A stretch of DNA of 64,000 nt, from positions 5,811,501-5,875,500 of the forward strand of contig CP073042.1 in assembly GCA_018114805.1 (NCBI GenBank). Reading direction: 5' to 3'. The notes under the pieces were generated by a model that did no database searches, was not told the origin of the DNA, and saw only the letters and a list, made by a program, of their open reading frames with translations. Shown one piece after another: positions 25,721-37,779 of the stretch. Made by a program: the position numbers and the translations under genes. Source of the DNA: Candidatus Streptomyces philanthi. GTDB taxonomy: Bacteria; Actinomycetota; Actinomycetes; Streptomycetales; Streptomycetaceae. Within the stretch, counting starts at the first letter, position 1. Every line of letters begins with the position of its first letter.

Positions 25721-27553
25721 GTGGCAGCACCGAAGAAGGGCCGTAGGTCCGCCGGGGCCCAAGGCAGGCCCGGTCGTGCCCTCGTCGGGATCTTGGTCGC
25801 CATGGTGGCGCTGGTCGGAGGGATGTTCCTCTCCGGCAACACCACCCCGCGGCTGGGCATCGACCTCGCCGGCGGCACCAGCTTCACGCTGGAGGCCAAG
25901 AACGAGCCCGGCAAGCCCAACGCGATCAACAGCGCCAACATGGACACCGCCGTCAACATCATGGAACGGCGCGTCAACGGGCTTGGTGTATCCGAGGCTG
26001 AGGTCCAGACCCAGGGCAGCAAGCACATCATCGTCAACATCCCCAAGGGCACGGACGCCGACCAGGCCCGGGAGCAGGTCGGCACCACGGCCAAGCTCGG
26101 CTTCCGCCCGGTGCTGTCCATCGGTGACCCCAAGCCCACCAAGGACCCCGGAGGCGTACCCAAGCCGAACGAGACCCCTGACAAGGGCGACGACGGTAAG
26201 AAGCCGGCCCAGGGGGACAAGGGCGACGGCGACAAGGGCGACGGAGACTCCGACAAGAGCGACGGAGAATCCGACAAGGGCGACAAGGACGCGGACAAGA
26301 GCGACGCCACGGCGCCGACGTCCACCCCCACCACCCAGGGCCGTGCCGTCCCCAGCGCCCTGAAGAAGGCGCCCACCCCCACCCCCACGCCCACCGGCGA
26401 CGCCCCGCAGAAGCCGACGAAGGAGCAGGCCGACCAGGCCAAGCAGGCCGAAGAGCTGCAGAAGCAGTTCGCGGCGCTGGACTGCTCCAACCCCAAGGCC
26501 CGCTCCGCCGCCAGCCAGAAGGCCGCGAGCCGGCCGACGGACCAGCCGATCGTCGCCTGTGACCGCAAGGGCCAGGTCAAGTTCATCCTGGGCCCCGTCG
26601 AGCTTGAGGGCGACCGCGTCGAGGACGCCTCGGCGGTCTTCAGCGCCCAGGGCGGCTCCGGCTGGATCGTCCAGCTCGACTTCGACGGCAAGGGCGGCAA
26701 GCAGTTCGGCAAGATCACCGGCGAGCTGGCCAAGCAGCAGTCCCCGCAGGACCAGTTCGGCATCGTCCTGGACGGTGAGGTCGCCTCGAACGCCGAGGTC
26801 ACCTTCGCGATCAAGGGCGGCAAGGCGGAGATCTCCGGTGGCTTCAAGCAGGGTGAGGCCGAGGACCTGGCCAACATCCTCTCCTACGGTTCGCTGCCGC
26901 TGACCTTCGACATCGTCGACGAGACCACCGTCTCCTCCGCGCTCGGCGAGGAGCAGCTGCGGGCGGGCCTGATCGCGGGCGCCATCGGCCTCGCGCTGGT
27001 CATCCTGTACATGGTCGTCTACTACCGGGGCCTGGCCCTGGTGGCCATCGCCAGCCTCGCGGTCTCCGCTACGCTCACCTACTCGCTCATGGTGCTGCTC
27101 GGCGAGGCGATCCAGTTCGCCCTGAACCTGCCGGCCGTCTGTGGCGCTATCGTGGCCATCGGCATCACCGCGGACTCGTTCATCGTGTACTTCGAGCGCG
27201 TCCGGGACGAGATCCGCGAGGGCCGCACGCTGCGGCCCGCCGTGCAGCGCGGCTGGCCCCGCGCCCGGCGCACCATCCTCGTCTCCGACTTCGTCTCGTT
27301 CCTGGCCGCCGCGGTGCTCTTCATCGTCACGGTGGGTAAGGTGCAGGGCTTCGCGTTCACGCTGGGCCTGACGACGCTGCTGGACGTCGTGGTGGTCTTC
27401 TTCTTCACCAAGCCGCTGATGACGCTCCTCGCCACCCGCACGTTCTTCGCGACCGGGCACCCCTGGTCGGGCCTCGACCCGAAGCGGCTCGGCGTCAAAC
27501 CGCCGCTGCGCTCCCGCCGCCCCGCCGCCCCCGCCGACACGAAGGAGGCGTGA
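25721..27553 (+). CDS. secD: protein translocase subunit SecD
   Basis: A 610-aa RND-type membrane protein that, with SecF, uses the proton gradient to drive late protein export. The first helix (about 20-40) is followed by RLGIDLAGGTSFTLEA (P1 domain). Near residues 150-235 comes an Asp/Lys/Gly-rich low-complexity insert, then a Thr/Pro stretch (PTPTPTPTG). The conserved IVLDGEVASNAEV and the five C-terminal helices with AIGITADSFIVYFERVRDE follow. The insert makes it longer than enteric-type SecD apart from the usual P1 expansion of actinobacteria. Start is GTG 25721; secF starts 1 nt after the stop. Confidence 0.95.
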   Translation: MAAPKKGRRSAGAQGRPGRALVGILVAMVALVGGMFLSGNTTPRLGIDLAGGTSFTLEAKNEPGKPNAINSANMDTAVNIMERRVNGLGVSEAEVQTQGSKHIIVNIPKGTDADQAREQVGTTAKLGFRPVLSIGDPKPTKDPGGVPKPNETPDKGDDGKKPAQGDKGDGDKGDGDSDKSDGESDKGDKDADKSDATAPTSTPTTQGRAVPSALKKAPTPTPTPTGDAPQKPTKEQADQAKQAEELQKQFAALDCSNPKARSAASQKAASRPTDQPIVACDRKGQVKFILGPVELEGDRVEDASAVFSAQGGSGWIVQLDFDGKGGKQFGKITGELAKQQSPQDQFGIVLDGEVASNAEVTFAIKGGKAEISGGFKQGEAEDLANILSYGSLPLTFDIVDETTVSSALGEEQLRAGLIAGAIGLALVILYMVVYYRGLALVAIASLAVSATLTYSLMVLLGEAIQFALNLPAVCGAIVAIGITADSFIVYFERVRDEIREGRTLRPAVQRGWPRARRTILVSDFVSFLAAAVLFIVTVGKVQGFAFTLGLTTLLDVVVVFFFTKPLMTLLATRTFFATGHPWSGLDPKRLGVKPPLRSRRPAAPADTKEA

Positions 27554-27554
27554 G

Positions 27555-28733
27555 ATGTCTCGACTCGGCAGTGTCGGCGCCAGGCTCTACCGCGGTGAGG
27601 TCGGTTACGACTTCGTCGCCAAGCGGATGATCTGGTACGGCCTCTCCATCCTGATCACCATCACGGCCATCGTGGGCCTGTCGGTGCGCGGCCTGCACAT
27701 GGGCATCGAGTTCTCCGGCGGCGCGGTCTTCACCACGCCCAAGACGAGCATCTCGGCCGACGACGCCCGGGAGAAGGCGGAGGGGGCCGCCGACGGCCAC
27801 ACGGCCATCGCTCAGAAGCTCGGCAACAGCGGCCTGCGCATCCAGATCAGCGACCTGGACACCGAGGCCGCGCAGCCGGTCCAGAAGGCGCTCGCCAAGG
27901 AACTCGGCGTCGAGAGCTCGAAGATCAACACGCAGCTCGTCGGTCCCAGTTGGGGTGAGGAGATCGCCAAGAAGGCCTGGCAGGGCCTGGCGATCTTCAT
28001 GCTCCTGGTGGTGATCTACCTCGCCATCGCCTTCGAGTGGCGGATGGCGCTGGCCGCCCTCATCGCGCTGGTGCACGACCTCACGATCACGGTCGGCGTG
28101 TACGCGCTGGTCGGCTTCGAGGTCACCCCGGGCACGGTGATCGGCCTGTTGACCATCCTCGGTTACTCGCTGTATGACACCGTCGTCGTCTTTGACGGTC
28201 TACGCGAGAGTACGAAGGGCCTCACCAAGCAGACCCGCTACACCTACAGCGAAATCGCCAACCGCAGCCTCAACGGCACCCTGGTGCGCTCCATCAACAC
28301 CACCGTGGTAGCGCTGCTGCCGGTCGCGGCGCTGTTGTTCATCGGTGGTGGCTTCCTGGGCGCCGGCATGCTCAACGACATCTCGCTGGCACTCCTCGTC
28401 GGCCTCGCGGCCGGCGCGTACTCCTCGATCTTCATCGCCACTCCGCTGGTCGCCGACCTGAAGGAGCGGGACCCGCAGATGAAGGCGCTGGCTGCCCGGG
28501 TGAGGGCCAAGCACGCCGCGGCGGCCGCCCGGGCCGAGTCGTCGAGCAAGGCGGCGCCGGCCGATGACGCCGACCCCGAGGAGGCCGCGGACGAGGAGGC
28601 CGAGCGCGAGGAGGCGGCCGCGGCCGGGGTGGTGCGCCAGCATAGCACCCAGCCCACCCGTCCCCAGTCGTCCACCCGCAATCAGCCGGGCTGCAACCGT
28701 GGTCGGGGCCGTCCGTCGGGCAAGCGCCGATGA
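27555..28733 (+). CDS. secF: protein translocase subunit SecF
   Basis: A 392-aa partner of SecD with an N-terminal helix, the periplasmic P4 domain (MGIEFSGGAVF), five C-terminal helices including GYSLYDTVVVFDGLRE, SINTTVVALLPVAALLF and a long hydrophilic tail rich in Ala/Glu and then Arg. It is translationally coupled to secD (1-nt gap) and to apt (ATGA overlap). Confidence 0.95.
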   Translation: MSRLGSVGARLYRGEVGYDFVAKRMIWYGLSILITITAIVGLSVRGLHMGIEFSGGAVFTTPKTSISADDAREKAEGAADGHTAIAQKLGNSGLRIQISDLDTEAAQPVQKALAKELGVESSKINTQLVGPSWGEEIAKKAWQGLAIFMLLVVIYLAIAFEWRMALAALIALVHDLTITVGVYALVGFEVTPGTVIGLLTILGYSLYDTVVVFDGLRESTKGLTKQTRYTYSEIANRSLNGTLVRSINTTVVALLPVAALLFIGGGFLGAGMLNDISLALLVGLAAGAYSSIFIATPLVADLKERDPQMKALAARVRAKHAAAAARAESSSKAAPADDADPEEAADEEAEREEAAAAGVVRQHSTQPTRPQSSTRNQPGCNRGRGRPSGKRR

Positions 28734-29335
28734 GCGGGGCCGAGGTCACCGACCTGAGCACCGACGGACCGCGACCGGCGGCCGTCGGGCTCGGCGCCGA
28801 CGAACTGCGGGAACTGCTGCTCAGCCGCATCCACGACGTCCCGGACTACCCGCGACCCGGAGTGGTGTTCAAGGACATCACCCCGTTGCTGGCCGACCCG
28901 GTCGCCTTCGGCGCGCTGACCGACGCCCTCGCGGCCCTGTACCGCGCCTACCGGGCGGACAAGGTCGTCGGCCTCGAGGCCCGTGGCTTCATCCTGGCCG
29001 CGCCGGTCGCGGTCCGTGCCGGCGGGGGCTTCGTGCCGGTGCGCAAGGCGGGCAAGCTGCCGGGGGCGACCCTGCGGCAGGCGTACGCGTTGGAGTACGG
29101 GACGGCCGAGATCGAGCTGCACGCCGACGCCCTGCGCACCGGTGATCGAGTTCTGGTCATCGACGACGTTCTGGCCACCGGCGGCACTGCCGAGGCGTCC
29201 CTGCACCTCATCCGGCGGGCCGGGGCCGAGGTCGCGGGCGTCGCGGTCCTGCTGGAACTCGGATTCCTCGACGGCAGGCAGCGGCTTCAGGCCAGCTTGG
29301 ACGGCGCCCCGCTGGAGGCGCTGACCACCGTTTGA
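28730..29335 (+). CDS. apt: adenine phosphoribosyltransferase
   Basis: A 201-aa type I phosphoribosyltransferase converting adenine and PRPP to AMP. The PRPP loop is VLVIDDVLATGGTA near residues 140-153; the N-terminal IHDVPDYPRPGVVFKDITPLL and FVPVRKAGKLPG are characteristic of Apt. The start overlaps the secF stop. Position between secF and relA is conserved in actinobacteria. Confidence 0.96.
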   Translation: MSGAEVTDLSTDGPRPAAVGLGADELRELLLSRIHDVPDYPRPGVVFKDITPLLADPVAFGALTDALAALYRAYRADKVVGLEARGFILAAPVAVRAGGGFVPVRKAGKLPGATLRQAYALEYGTAEIELHADALRTGDRVLVIDDVLATGGTAEASLHLIRRAGAEVAGVAVLLELGFLDGRQRLQASLDGAPLEALTTV

Positions 29336-29352
29336 CCTCCGTGAATCTCCGC

Positions 29353-29388
29353 AAGGCGGGTACCTGGCAAGTCCCGGGTGCCCGCCTT
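29353..29388 (+). terminator. apt terminator hairpin
   Basis: AAGGCGGGTACC pairs with GGGTGCCCGCCTT over 12 bp, with one G-T wobble, 17 nt after the apt stop. Confidence 0.6.
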
Positions 29389-29491
29389 CGGCGTGCCGGA
29401 GTCGGGGCCGTGGCGCGACAATGGGTGTGGCGGGATCGATACCATGGCCGTCCGACTCCCGTTTCGGACCGGTCCCGCTTGAGGAGTGCTC

Positions 29492-31996
<2,505 letters not shown>

Positions 31997-32272
31997 GGTC
32001 TCGTACCGGCGGCGTACCGACCGCACGCGTCCAACGGGGCTGATTCCGAGTGCCGTTGGCGAACCGCTCTCGGGCGGGGAGGACCCGCGGCCGGTGCGGG
32101 CCCGCGACGCGCGCTCCGGTGCGGGGCTGGTCGACCGGCTGCCGGAGCGATGCGACCTGGCGGCGGCCGCGTGCCGAGCCGCCCGCGCGGGCGCGTCCGC
32201 CCGGGTGCGGGCCCACCGCGGCGGCCCCTCCGGGCCGTGGCCCGCGCGCCGGCGCACTCAGCGGTCCCACGC

Positions 32273-32314
32273 GACGAGGGCCCCGGCACGCCTTCGCTTA
32301 CCGGGGCCCTCGTC
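32273..32314. terminator. bidirectional terminator between relA and the DUF349 gene
   Basis: GACGAGGGCCCCGG (32273-32286) is perfectly complementary to 32301-32314, a 14-bp stem with a 14-nt loop, between convergent genes. The rest of the 357-bp gap holds no gene that I can see. Confidence 0.75.
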
Positions 32315-32353
32315 ACGACCGCCTTCAGGTGCCCGCGCGGGCGGACGGCAGCG

Positions 32354-33583
32354 TCAGCCGCCGAACTCTTGGAGCCCCTTTAGGGCCTGGTCGAGGAGTG
32401 CCTGGCGCCCCTCAAGCTCCTTGGCGAGCTTGTCCGCCTTGGCGTTGTTGCCCGCCGCCCTGGCCTTGTCCACCTGCTCCTGGAGCTTGTCCACGGCGGC
32501 CTGGAGCTGGCCGGTCAGACCCGCGGCGCGGGCCCGGGCCTCCGGGTTGGTGCGCCGCCACTCCGACTCCTCGCTCTCCTGGATGGCCCGCTCGACCGCG
32601 TGCATCCGGCCCTCGATCTTCGGCCGGGCGTTGCGCGGCACGTGGCCGATGGCCTCCCAGCGTTCGTTGATCGACCGGAACGTCGCCCGCGCCGCCTTCA
32701 GGTCCGTGACCGGCAGCAGCTTCTCCGCCTCGATGACCAGCTCTTCCTTGCGCGTCAGGTTCTCCCGCTGCTCGGCGTCGCGCTCCGCGAACACCTCGCC
32801 ACGGGCCTGGAAGAAGACGTCCTGGGCGCCCCGGAAACGGTTCCACAGGTCGTTCTCGGCCTCGCGCTGCGCGCGCCCGGCCGCCTTCCAGTCCGCCATC
32901 AGCTCGCGGTACCGGGCCGCGGTGGGGCCCCAGTCCGTGGACTTCGACAGCGCCTCCGCCTCCGCGACCAGCTTCTCCTTGGCCTTGCGGGCCTCCTCGC
33001 GCTGGGCGTCCAGCGAGGCGAAGTGGGCCTTGCGGCGCTTGGAGAACGCCGAGCGGGCGTGCGAGAAGCGGTGCCACAGCTCGTCGTCCGTCTTACGGTC
33101 CAGGCGCGGCAGCCCCTTCCAGGTGTCCACCAGGGCCCGTAGCCGCTCGCCCGCCGCCCGCCACTGCTCGCTGGCGGCCAGCTCCTCGGCCTCGGTGACC
33201 AGCGCCTCCTTGGACCTGCGCGCCTCGTCCGACTGCTTGGCCTTGGCGGCCTTGCGCTCCTCGCGGCGCGCCTCGACCGTCTGGACCAGCTTGTCGAGCC
33301 GCTGCCGCAGCGCGTCCAGGTCGCCTACGGCGTGGTGTTCGTCCACCTGCTGGCGCAGGTGCTCGATGGCGGCGCTCGCGTCCTTCGCCGATAGGTCGGT
33401 GGTCTTCACCCGACGTTCGAGGAGGCCGATTTCGACAACCAGGCCCTCGTACTTGCGCTCGAAGTAGGACAGAGCTTCCTCGGGGAAGCCCGCCTGCCAG
33501 GAGCCGACGACCCGCTCGCCATCGGCTGTACGCACGTACACGGTCCCCGTCTCGTCGACGCGGCCCCATGGGTCGCTGCTCAC
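32354..33583 (-). CDS. DUF349 coiled-coil protein
   Basis: A 409-aa almost wholly helical protein made of repeated DUF349 units with recurring Trp motifs (EQWRAAGERLRALVDTWKGL; TDWGPTAARYRELMADWKAA; FRSINERWEAIGHV), ending in a heptad-rich coiled coil. The N-terminal 40 residues (DPWGRVDETGTVYVRTADGE) form a small beta part. The GTG at 33583 follows GGAGGAGGCGCT. Function is unknown; the family is conserved next to hisS and relA in actinobacteria. Confidence 0.85.
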   Translation of the reverse strand: MSSDPWGRVDETGTVYVRTADGERVVGSWQAGFPEEALSYFERKYEGLVVEIGLLERRVKTTDLSAKDASAAIEHLRQQVDEHHAVGDLDALRQRLDKLVQTVEARREERKAAKAKQSDEARRSKEALVTEAEELAASEQWRAAGERLRALVDTWKGLPRLDRKTDDELWHRFSHARSAFSKRRKAHFASLDAQREEARKAKEKLVAEAEALSKSTDWGPTAARYRELMADWKAAGRAQREAENDLWNRFRGAQDVFFQARGEVFAERDAEQRENLTRKEELVIEAEKLLPVTDLKAARATFRSINERWEAIGHVPRNARPKIEGRMHAVERAIQESEESEWRRTNPEARARAAGLTGQLQAAVDKLQEQVDKARAAGNNAKADKLAKELEGRQALLDQALKGLQEFGG

Positions 33584-33807
33584 AGCGCCTCCTCCACATG
33601 ATGCCGGCGCGGGCGCCCCGGCCCGCGGGCATCGTCCACGGTTTACTCCCGGCCTGGCAGCGCCGGGCCAGTCCGACGAGCTGCTGGGATACCGATTCGG
33701 TAGGGCGGCAGCCGTCGGGGCAGGCATCCTACACAACGCAAACATAGGCGACCGGTGGCCCGGCTGTCCGTATCCAGCGCGTCCGAAATTTCGCAGTACG
33801 CGCGTCA

Positions 33808-33831
33808 GTGCGCTCCCGTGCGGGAGCGCAC
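33808..33831 (-). terminator. cyclophilin-gene terminator
   Basis: GTGCGCTCCC-gtgc-GGGAGCGCAC, a perfect 10-bp stem about 50 nt past the stop of the minus-strand cyclophilin gene. A TAGGAT box (33726-33731, minus strand) further on may serve the DUF349 gene. Confidence 0.7.
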
Positions 33832-33882
33832 GGGCACGCGGACGCGGCGCCGCGCGGGCGGCGCCGGCGCCCGTCGACGACG

Positions 33883-34704
33883 TCAAGACCGCTTGACGGT
33901 CGCCTTGTTGATCACCACGGTGGCGATCGGCGCGGTGTTCCCCGTCTGCGGGTCCGGGGCCGTCGCGCCCGCCTTGGTGATCTTCTTCAACACGTCCTCG
34001 CCGCCCTTGAGCGTGCCAAACGGCGTGTAGTACGGAGGCAGCTCGCTGTCCTGGTACACGATGAAGAACTGGCTGCCGCCGCTGTCCTCGTTCTTGCTCT
34101 GGCCCTTGGGCGGTTGCGGGTTGTAGCGGTTGGCCATGGCGATCGTGCCCGCCGGGTAGACGTTCCCCCTGAGCTTCGGGTCCTTCAGGTTCTCGTCCGG
34201 GATGGTGTACCCGGGCGTGCCGGTGCCGTCTCCCTTGGGGTCGCCGCACTGCAACACGTAGATGCCCTGGTCGGTCAGCCGGTGGCACTTGGTGTGGTCG
34301 AAGTACCCCTTGCCTGCCAGGAAGTTGAAGGAGTTCACCGTGTGCGGGGCGTTCTTCGCGTCCAGCCCGATGGTGATGTCGCCGCAGGTGGTCGCCAGCT
34401 CCATCGTGTAGTCGGCCGACTTGTCGATCGTGAGCTTCGGCTCCTTCTTCCAGGTCTGCCCCGATGGGGCGCCCGGGGCCGGCTTGGCGCACGGGTCGGC
34501 GACGGTGCCCTTCTTGTCCTTGTCGTCCGAGTCGAAGAGGCCCACCGCCGCCACCACCAGACCGGCGACCAGCGCCAGCACGATGCCGCCCGCGATCGCG
34601 GCGTTGCGCTTCTGGGTCTTGGACCGGGCTGCCGCCCTGCGCTGCTGCTGACGCTCCAGCTTCTCGCGGGCGAGCTGCCGTCGCCGCTGCTCCTGACTGA
34701 CCAC
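33883..34704 (-). CDS. membrane-anchored cyclophilin-type peptidyl-prolyl isomerase
   Basis: A 273-aa protein with a short basic Gln/Arg-rich cytoplasmic start (QRRRQLAREKLERQQQRR), one transmembrane helix (IAGGIVLALVAGLVVAAVGLF, residues 37-57) and an extracytoplasmic cyclophilin domain. Seen are NSFNFLAGKGYFDHTKCHRL and GGSQFFIVYQDSELPPYYTPFG, although the usual active-site arginine segment (FHR) is changed to CHRL. It probably assists folding of exported proteins. GTG 34704 is the start. Same gene order as other streptomycetes next to hisS. Confidence 0.88.
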   Translation of the reverse strand: MVSQEQRRRQLAREKLERQQQRRAAARSKTQKRNAAIAGGIVLALVAGLVVAAVGLFDSDDKDKKGTVADPCAKPAPGAPSGQTWKKEPKLTIDKSADYTMELATTCGDITIGLDAKNAPHTVNSFNFLAGKGYFDHTKCHRLTDQGIYVLQCGDPKGDGTGTPGYTIPDENLKDPKLRGNVYPAGTIAMANRYNPQPPKGQSKNEDSGGSQFFIVYQDSELPPYYTPFGTLKGGEDVLKKITKAGATAPDPQTGNTAPIATVVINKATVKRS

Positions 34705-34892
34705 CGGGTCTACTCCTCAACTGTCACGCCGCGCCATTGCCGCGCGGCGTCTGCCGTGTTTGCGTCCCCCGGCGCGGCTGCCCGGCGCTGGCCGGTGCCG
34801 TGCTCGCGGGTCCGTGACGGTCCTCCGTCCGCCCCGCCCGCCGGCGCATGGCCGTACCGTATAGCGGTTCGCTGTGGCCCGTGCGCCGCAGG

Positions 34893-34898
34893 TAGGCT
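34893..34898 (+). promoter_or_regulatory. -10 box ahead of the MBL-hydrolase/hisS pair
   Basis: TAGGCT in the 265-bp divergent gap, giving an mRNA leader of about 70 nt before GTG 34970. No clear -35. Confidence 0.35.
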
Positions 34899-34969
34899 CT
34901 TCGCACGCCGACTTTCCGCCCCGGCGTCACGGCCACCGCGCCGACCGCCGGACCACCTGAAGGACGATC

Positions 34970-35680
34970 GTGCTCATTGCTGGGTTCCCTGTCGGGGCCT
35001 GGGGGACCAACTGCTACCTGGTCGCCCCCGCCGCCGGCGAGGAGTGCGTGATCATCGACCCGGGCCACCAGGCCGCCGACGGCGTCGCGGAGACCATCGC
35101 CAAGCATCGGCTCAAGCCCGTGGCCGTCATCCTCACCCACGGCCACATCGACCACGTCGCCTCGGTGGTCCCGGTGTGCGGGGCGCACGACGTACCGGCC
35201 TGGATCCACCCGGCCGACCGCTACATGATGAGCGACCCGGAGAAGGCGCTCGGCCGCTCCATCGGGATGCCGCTGATGGGGGAGCTGACCGTCGGCGAGC
35301 CCGACAACGTCAAGGAGCTCTCCGACGGCGCGGCCCTGAACCTGGCCGGTCTGGAGCTGTCCGTCGTGCACGCGCCCGGCCATACCAAGGGGTCGGTGAC
35401 CTTCCGGCTGCCCGAGAGCGCCCACATCCCGTCGGTGTTCTTCTCGGGCGACCTGCTCTTCGCCGGCTCCATCGGACGCACCGACCTGCCCGGCGGTGAC
35501 CACGCCGAGATCCTTGAGTCGCTGGCCCGGGTGTGCCTGCCGCTCGACGACTCGACCGTGGTGCTGTCCGGTCACGGTCCCCAGACCAGCATCGGCCAGG
35601 AGCGCGCCACCAATCCGTACCTGCGGCAGGTGGCCGCCGGCCTCGGAGGCGGCCCGGCCGCCCCGCGACGAGGAATGTGA
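34970..35680 (+). CDS. metallo-beta-lactamase-fold hydrolase (glyoxalase II-like)
   Basis: A 236-aa protein with the MBL metal motif THGHIDHV (near residue 47), the later His in [12 protein letters not shown], and the Asp and His of FSGDLLF and VLSGHGPQT. It resembles hydroxyacylglutathione hydrolase-type thioester hydrolases, but actinobacteria lack glutathione, so the substrate is open. The start is GTG and the stop overlaps hisS (GTGA), so the pair is coupled. Confidence 0.88.
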   Translation: MLIAGFPVGAWGTNCYLVAPAAGEECVIIDPGHQAADGVAETIAKHRLKPVAVILTHGHIDHVASVVPVCGAHDVPAWIHPADRYMMSDPEKALGRSIGMPLMGELTVGEPDNVKELSDGAALNLAGLELSVVHAPGHTKGSVTFRLPESAHIPSVFFSGDLLFAGSIGRTDLPGGDHAEILESLARVCLPLDDSTVVLSGHGPQTSIGQERATNPYLRQVAAGLGGGPAAPRRGM

Positions 35681-36954
35681 CGACCTACCCCGTGGACGCC
35701 TTCACCGCCCCCAAGGGCACGTACGACCTGACCCCGCCGGACTCCGCGACCTTCCTCGCGGTCCGCGAGGCGCTCGCCGCCCCGCTGCGCCGCTCCGGGT
35801 ACGGCTACATCGAGACCCCCGGCTTCGAGCACGTCGAACTCTTCTCGCGCGGCGTCGGTGAGTCCACCGACATCGTGACCAAGGAGATGTACACCCTCAC
35901 CACCAAGGGCGGTACCGAACTCGCGCTGCGCCCCGAGGGCACCGCGTCCGTGCTGCGCGCCGCCCTGGAGCGCAACCTGCACAAGGCCGGCAACCTGCCG
36001 GTCAAGCTCTGGTACTCGGGCTCGTACTACCGCTACGAGCGCCCGCAGGCGGGCCGCTACCGGCACTTCTCGCAGGTCGGCGCCGAGGCGATCGGCGCCG
36101 AGGACCCGGCCCTGGACGCCGAGTTGATCATCCTAGCCGTGGACGCCTACCGCTCGCTGGGGCTGCGCGACTTCCGCCTCCTGCTGAACTCGCTGGGCGA
36201 CAAGGAGTGCCGGCCGGCCTACCGCGAGGCGCTGCAGGGCTTCCTGCGCGGGCTCGACCTCGACGAGGACACCCGGCGGCGGATCGAGATCAACCCGCTG
36301 CGTGTGCTCGACGACAAGCGCGAGGCCGTGCGTAAGGAACTCGTCAGCGCGCCCGCGCTGCGCGACCACCTGTGCGAGGCTTGCAAAGCCTACCACGAGC
36401 GCGTACGTCAGTTGCTGACGGCCGCGGGCGTCGTCTTCGAGGACGACGAGAAGCTGGTGCGCGGGCTCGACTACTACACGCGTACCACGTTCGAGTTCAT
36501 TCACGACGGGCTTGGTTCGCAGTCCGCGGTGGGCGGTGGCGGGCGCTACGACGGCCTGTCTGAGATGATCGGCGGCCCGGCCCTGCCGTCGGTCGGCTGG
36601 GCGCTCGGCGTGGACCGCACGGTGCTCGCGCTGCGCGCCGAGGGCGTGGAGCTGGAGCTGCCGGCGGCCACCGATGTGTACGCGGTGCCCCTCGGCGAGG
36701 CGGCCAGGGACGTGCTCTTCGACCTGGTCACAGCCCTGCGCCGAGCCGGTGTCGCCGCTGACTTCGCCTTCGGCGGCAAGGGCCTGAAGAACGCCATGAA
36801 GTCCGCGAACCGCTCCGGCGCCAGGTTCGCCCTGGTCGCGGGGGAACGCGACCTCGCCGAGGGCGTCGTCCAGTTGAAGGACCTGGCCAGCGGGCACCAG
36901 ACACCTGTCTCCCTGGATGCCGTCGTGGAGGAACTGCGCGCACGGCGCGGTTGA
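35677..36954 (+). CDS. hisS: histidyl-tRNA synthetase
   Basis: A 425-aa class II synthetase. [18 protein letters not shown] is the N-terminus with motif 1 following, [14 protein letters not shown] is the HisRS-specific segment, motif 2 is [18 protein letters not shown], and [13 protein letters not shown] is the second HisRS signature, with the anticodon-binding domain at the C-terminus. The GTG start at 35677 overlaps the hydrolase stop. Confidence 0.97.
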   Translation: MTTYPVDAFTAPKGTYDLTPPDSATFLAVREALAAPLRRSGYGYIETPGFEHVELFSRGVGESTDIVTKEMYTLTTKGGTELALRPEGTASVLRAALERNLHKAGNLPVKLWYSGSYYRYERPQAGRYRHFSQVGAEAIGAEDPALDAELIILAVDAYRSLGLRDFRLLLNSLGDKECRPAYREALQGFLRGLDLDEDTRRRIEINPLRVLDDKREAVRKELVSAPALRDHLCEACKAYHERVRQLLTAAGVVFEDDEKLVRGLDYYTRTTFEFIHDGLGSQSAVGGGGRYDGLSEMIGGPALPSVGWALGVDRTVLALRAEGVELELPAATDVYAVPLGEAARDVLFDLVTALRRAGVAADFAFGGKGLKNAMKSANRSGARFALVAGERDLAEGVVQLKDLASGHQTPVSLDAVVEELRARRG

Positions 36955-37014
36955 TTCACAGGAGCCTGGTGCACAATGACCAGGCTATGACCGACTGACG
37001 AGACGAATGGCGCT

Positions 37015-37668
37015 ATGACGACTTCGGCACTTTACCGTTCTGACACGGACGGGGACGCGGAGAAGACCACCCCCGGCGGCGCCGTCGGCGGCGGCCGGGT
37101 CTTCGCCTGGTTGCTTATCCTCTCCGGCGCCGCGGGCCTGCTGGCCGCCTGGATCATCACCCTCGACAAGAACCACATCCTGGAGGCGAAGGCCGAGAGG
37201 AAGACCTACACCCCCGGCTGCAGCATCAACCCGATCGTCTCCTGCGGCAGCATCATGGAGAGCGACCAGGCCGAGGCGTTCGGCTTCCCGAACCCCCTGC
37301 TCGGCCTGGTCGCCTACGGCATCGTCATCGCCGTGGGCGTGGGCGTGCTCGTCGGCGCGGGCTTCCCGCGCTGGTACTGGCTGACCCTGAACGCCGGCTG
37401 CCTGTTCGGCGTCGGCTTCTGCACCTGGCTCCAGTACCAGTCGCTGTACGAGATCGGCGCGCTGTGCCTGTGGTGCTGCCTGGCCTGGGCCGCCACCATC
37501 CTGATGTTCTCCTACGTGACGTGGTTCAACGTCAAGCACCGCTTCCTGCCGGCGCCCGAGGGGCTGCGCCGCGGGTTCCTGGAGTTCCACTGGCTGCTGC
37601 CGGTGCTGTGGATGGGCGTCATCGCGATGCTGATCCTCACCAAGTGGAAGAGCCAGCTCTGGGCCTGA
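37015..37668 (+). CDS. vitamin K epoxide reductase (VKOR) family membrane protein
   Basis: A 217-aa polytopic protein with about five helices. It has the VKOR cysteine pairs: a loop pair in PGCSINPIVSCGSIM and the active-site CxxC in GALCLWCCLAW. In actinobacteria such proteins reoxidise DsbA-like partners with quinones for disulfide formation in exported proteins. A cytoplasmic-type DsbA-fold gene lies at 3445 but is far away, so the physiological partner is unknown. Confidence 0.9.
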   Translation: MTTSALYRSDTDGDAEKTTPGGAVGGGRVFAWLLILSGAAGLLAAWIITLDKNHILEAKAERKTYTPGCSINPIVSCGSIMESDQAEAFGFPNPLLGLVAYGIVIAVGVGVLVGAGFPRWYWLTLNAGCLFGVGFCTWLQYQSLYEIGALCLWCCLAWAATILMFSYVTWFNVKHRFLPAPEGLRRGFLEFHWLLPVLWMGVIAMLILTKWKSQLWA

Positions 37669-37687
37669 CCGAGGACGCCGGGCCGAG

Positions 37688-37728
37688 AGCCGGGCCCACC
37701 GGGGTGCGAACCCCGGGTGGGCCCGGCT
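37688..37728 (+). terminator. terminator after the VKOR gene
   Basis: An 18-bp stem with one bulged G (AGCCGGGCCCACCGGGGT and its complement) and a 4-nt loop, followed by TC. Confidence 0.75.
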
Positions 37729-37767
37729 TCGCGTTGGTCGCCCCGGCCCGTTGTCAGTGCGGTGACA

Positions 37768-37773
37768 TAGGCT
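37768..37773 (+). promoter_or_regulatory. -10 box of a leaderless rarA transcript
   Basis: TAGGCT followed by 6 nt and the GTG at 37780. Confidence 0.45.
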
Positions 37774-37779
37774 TCCCAC

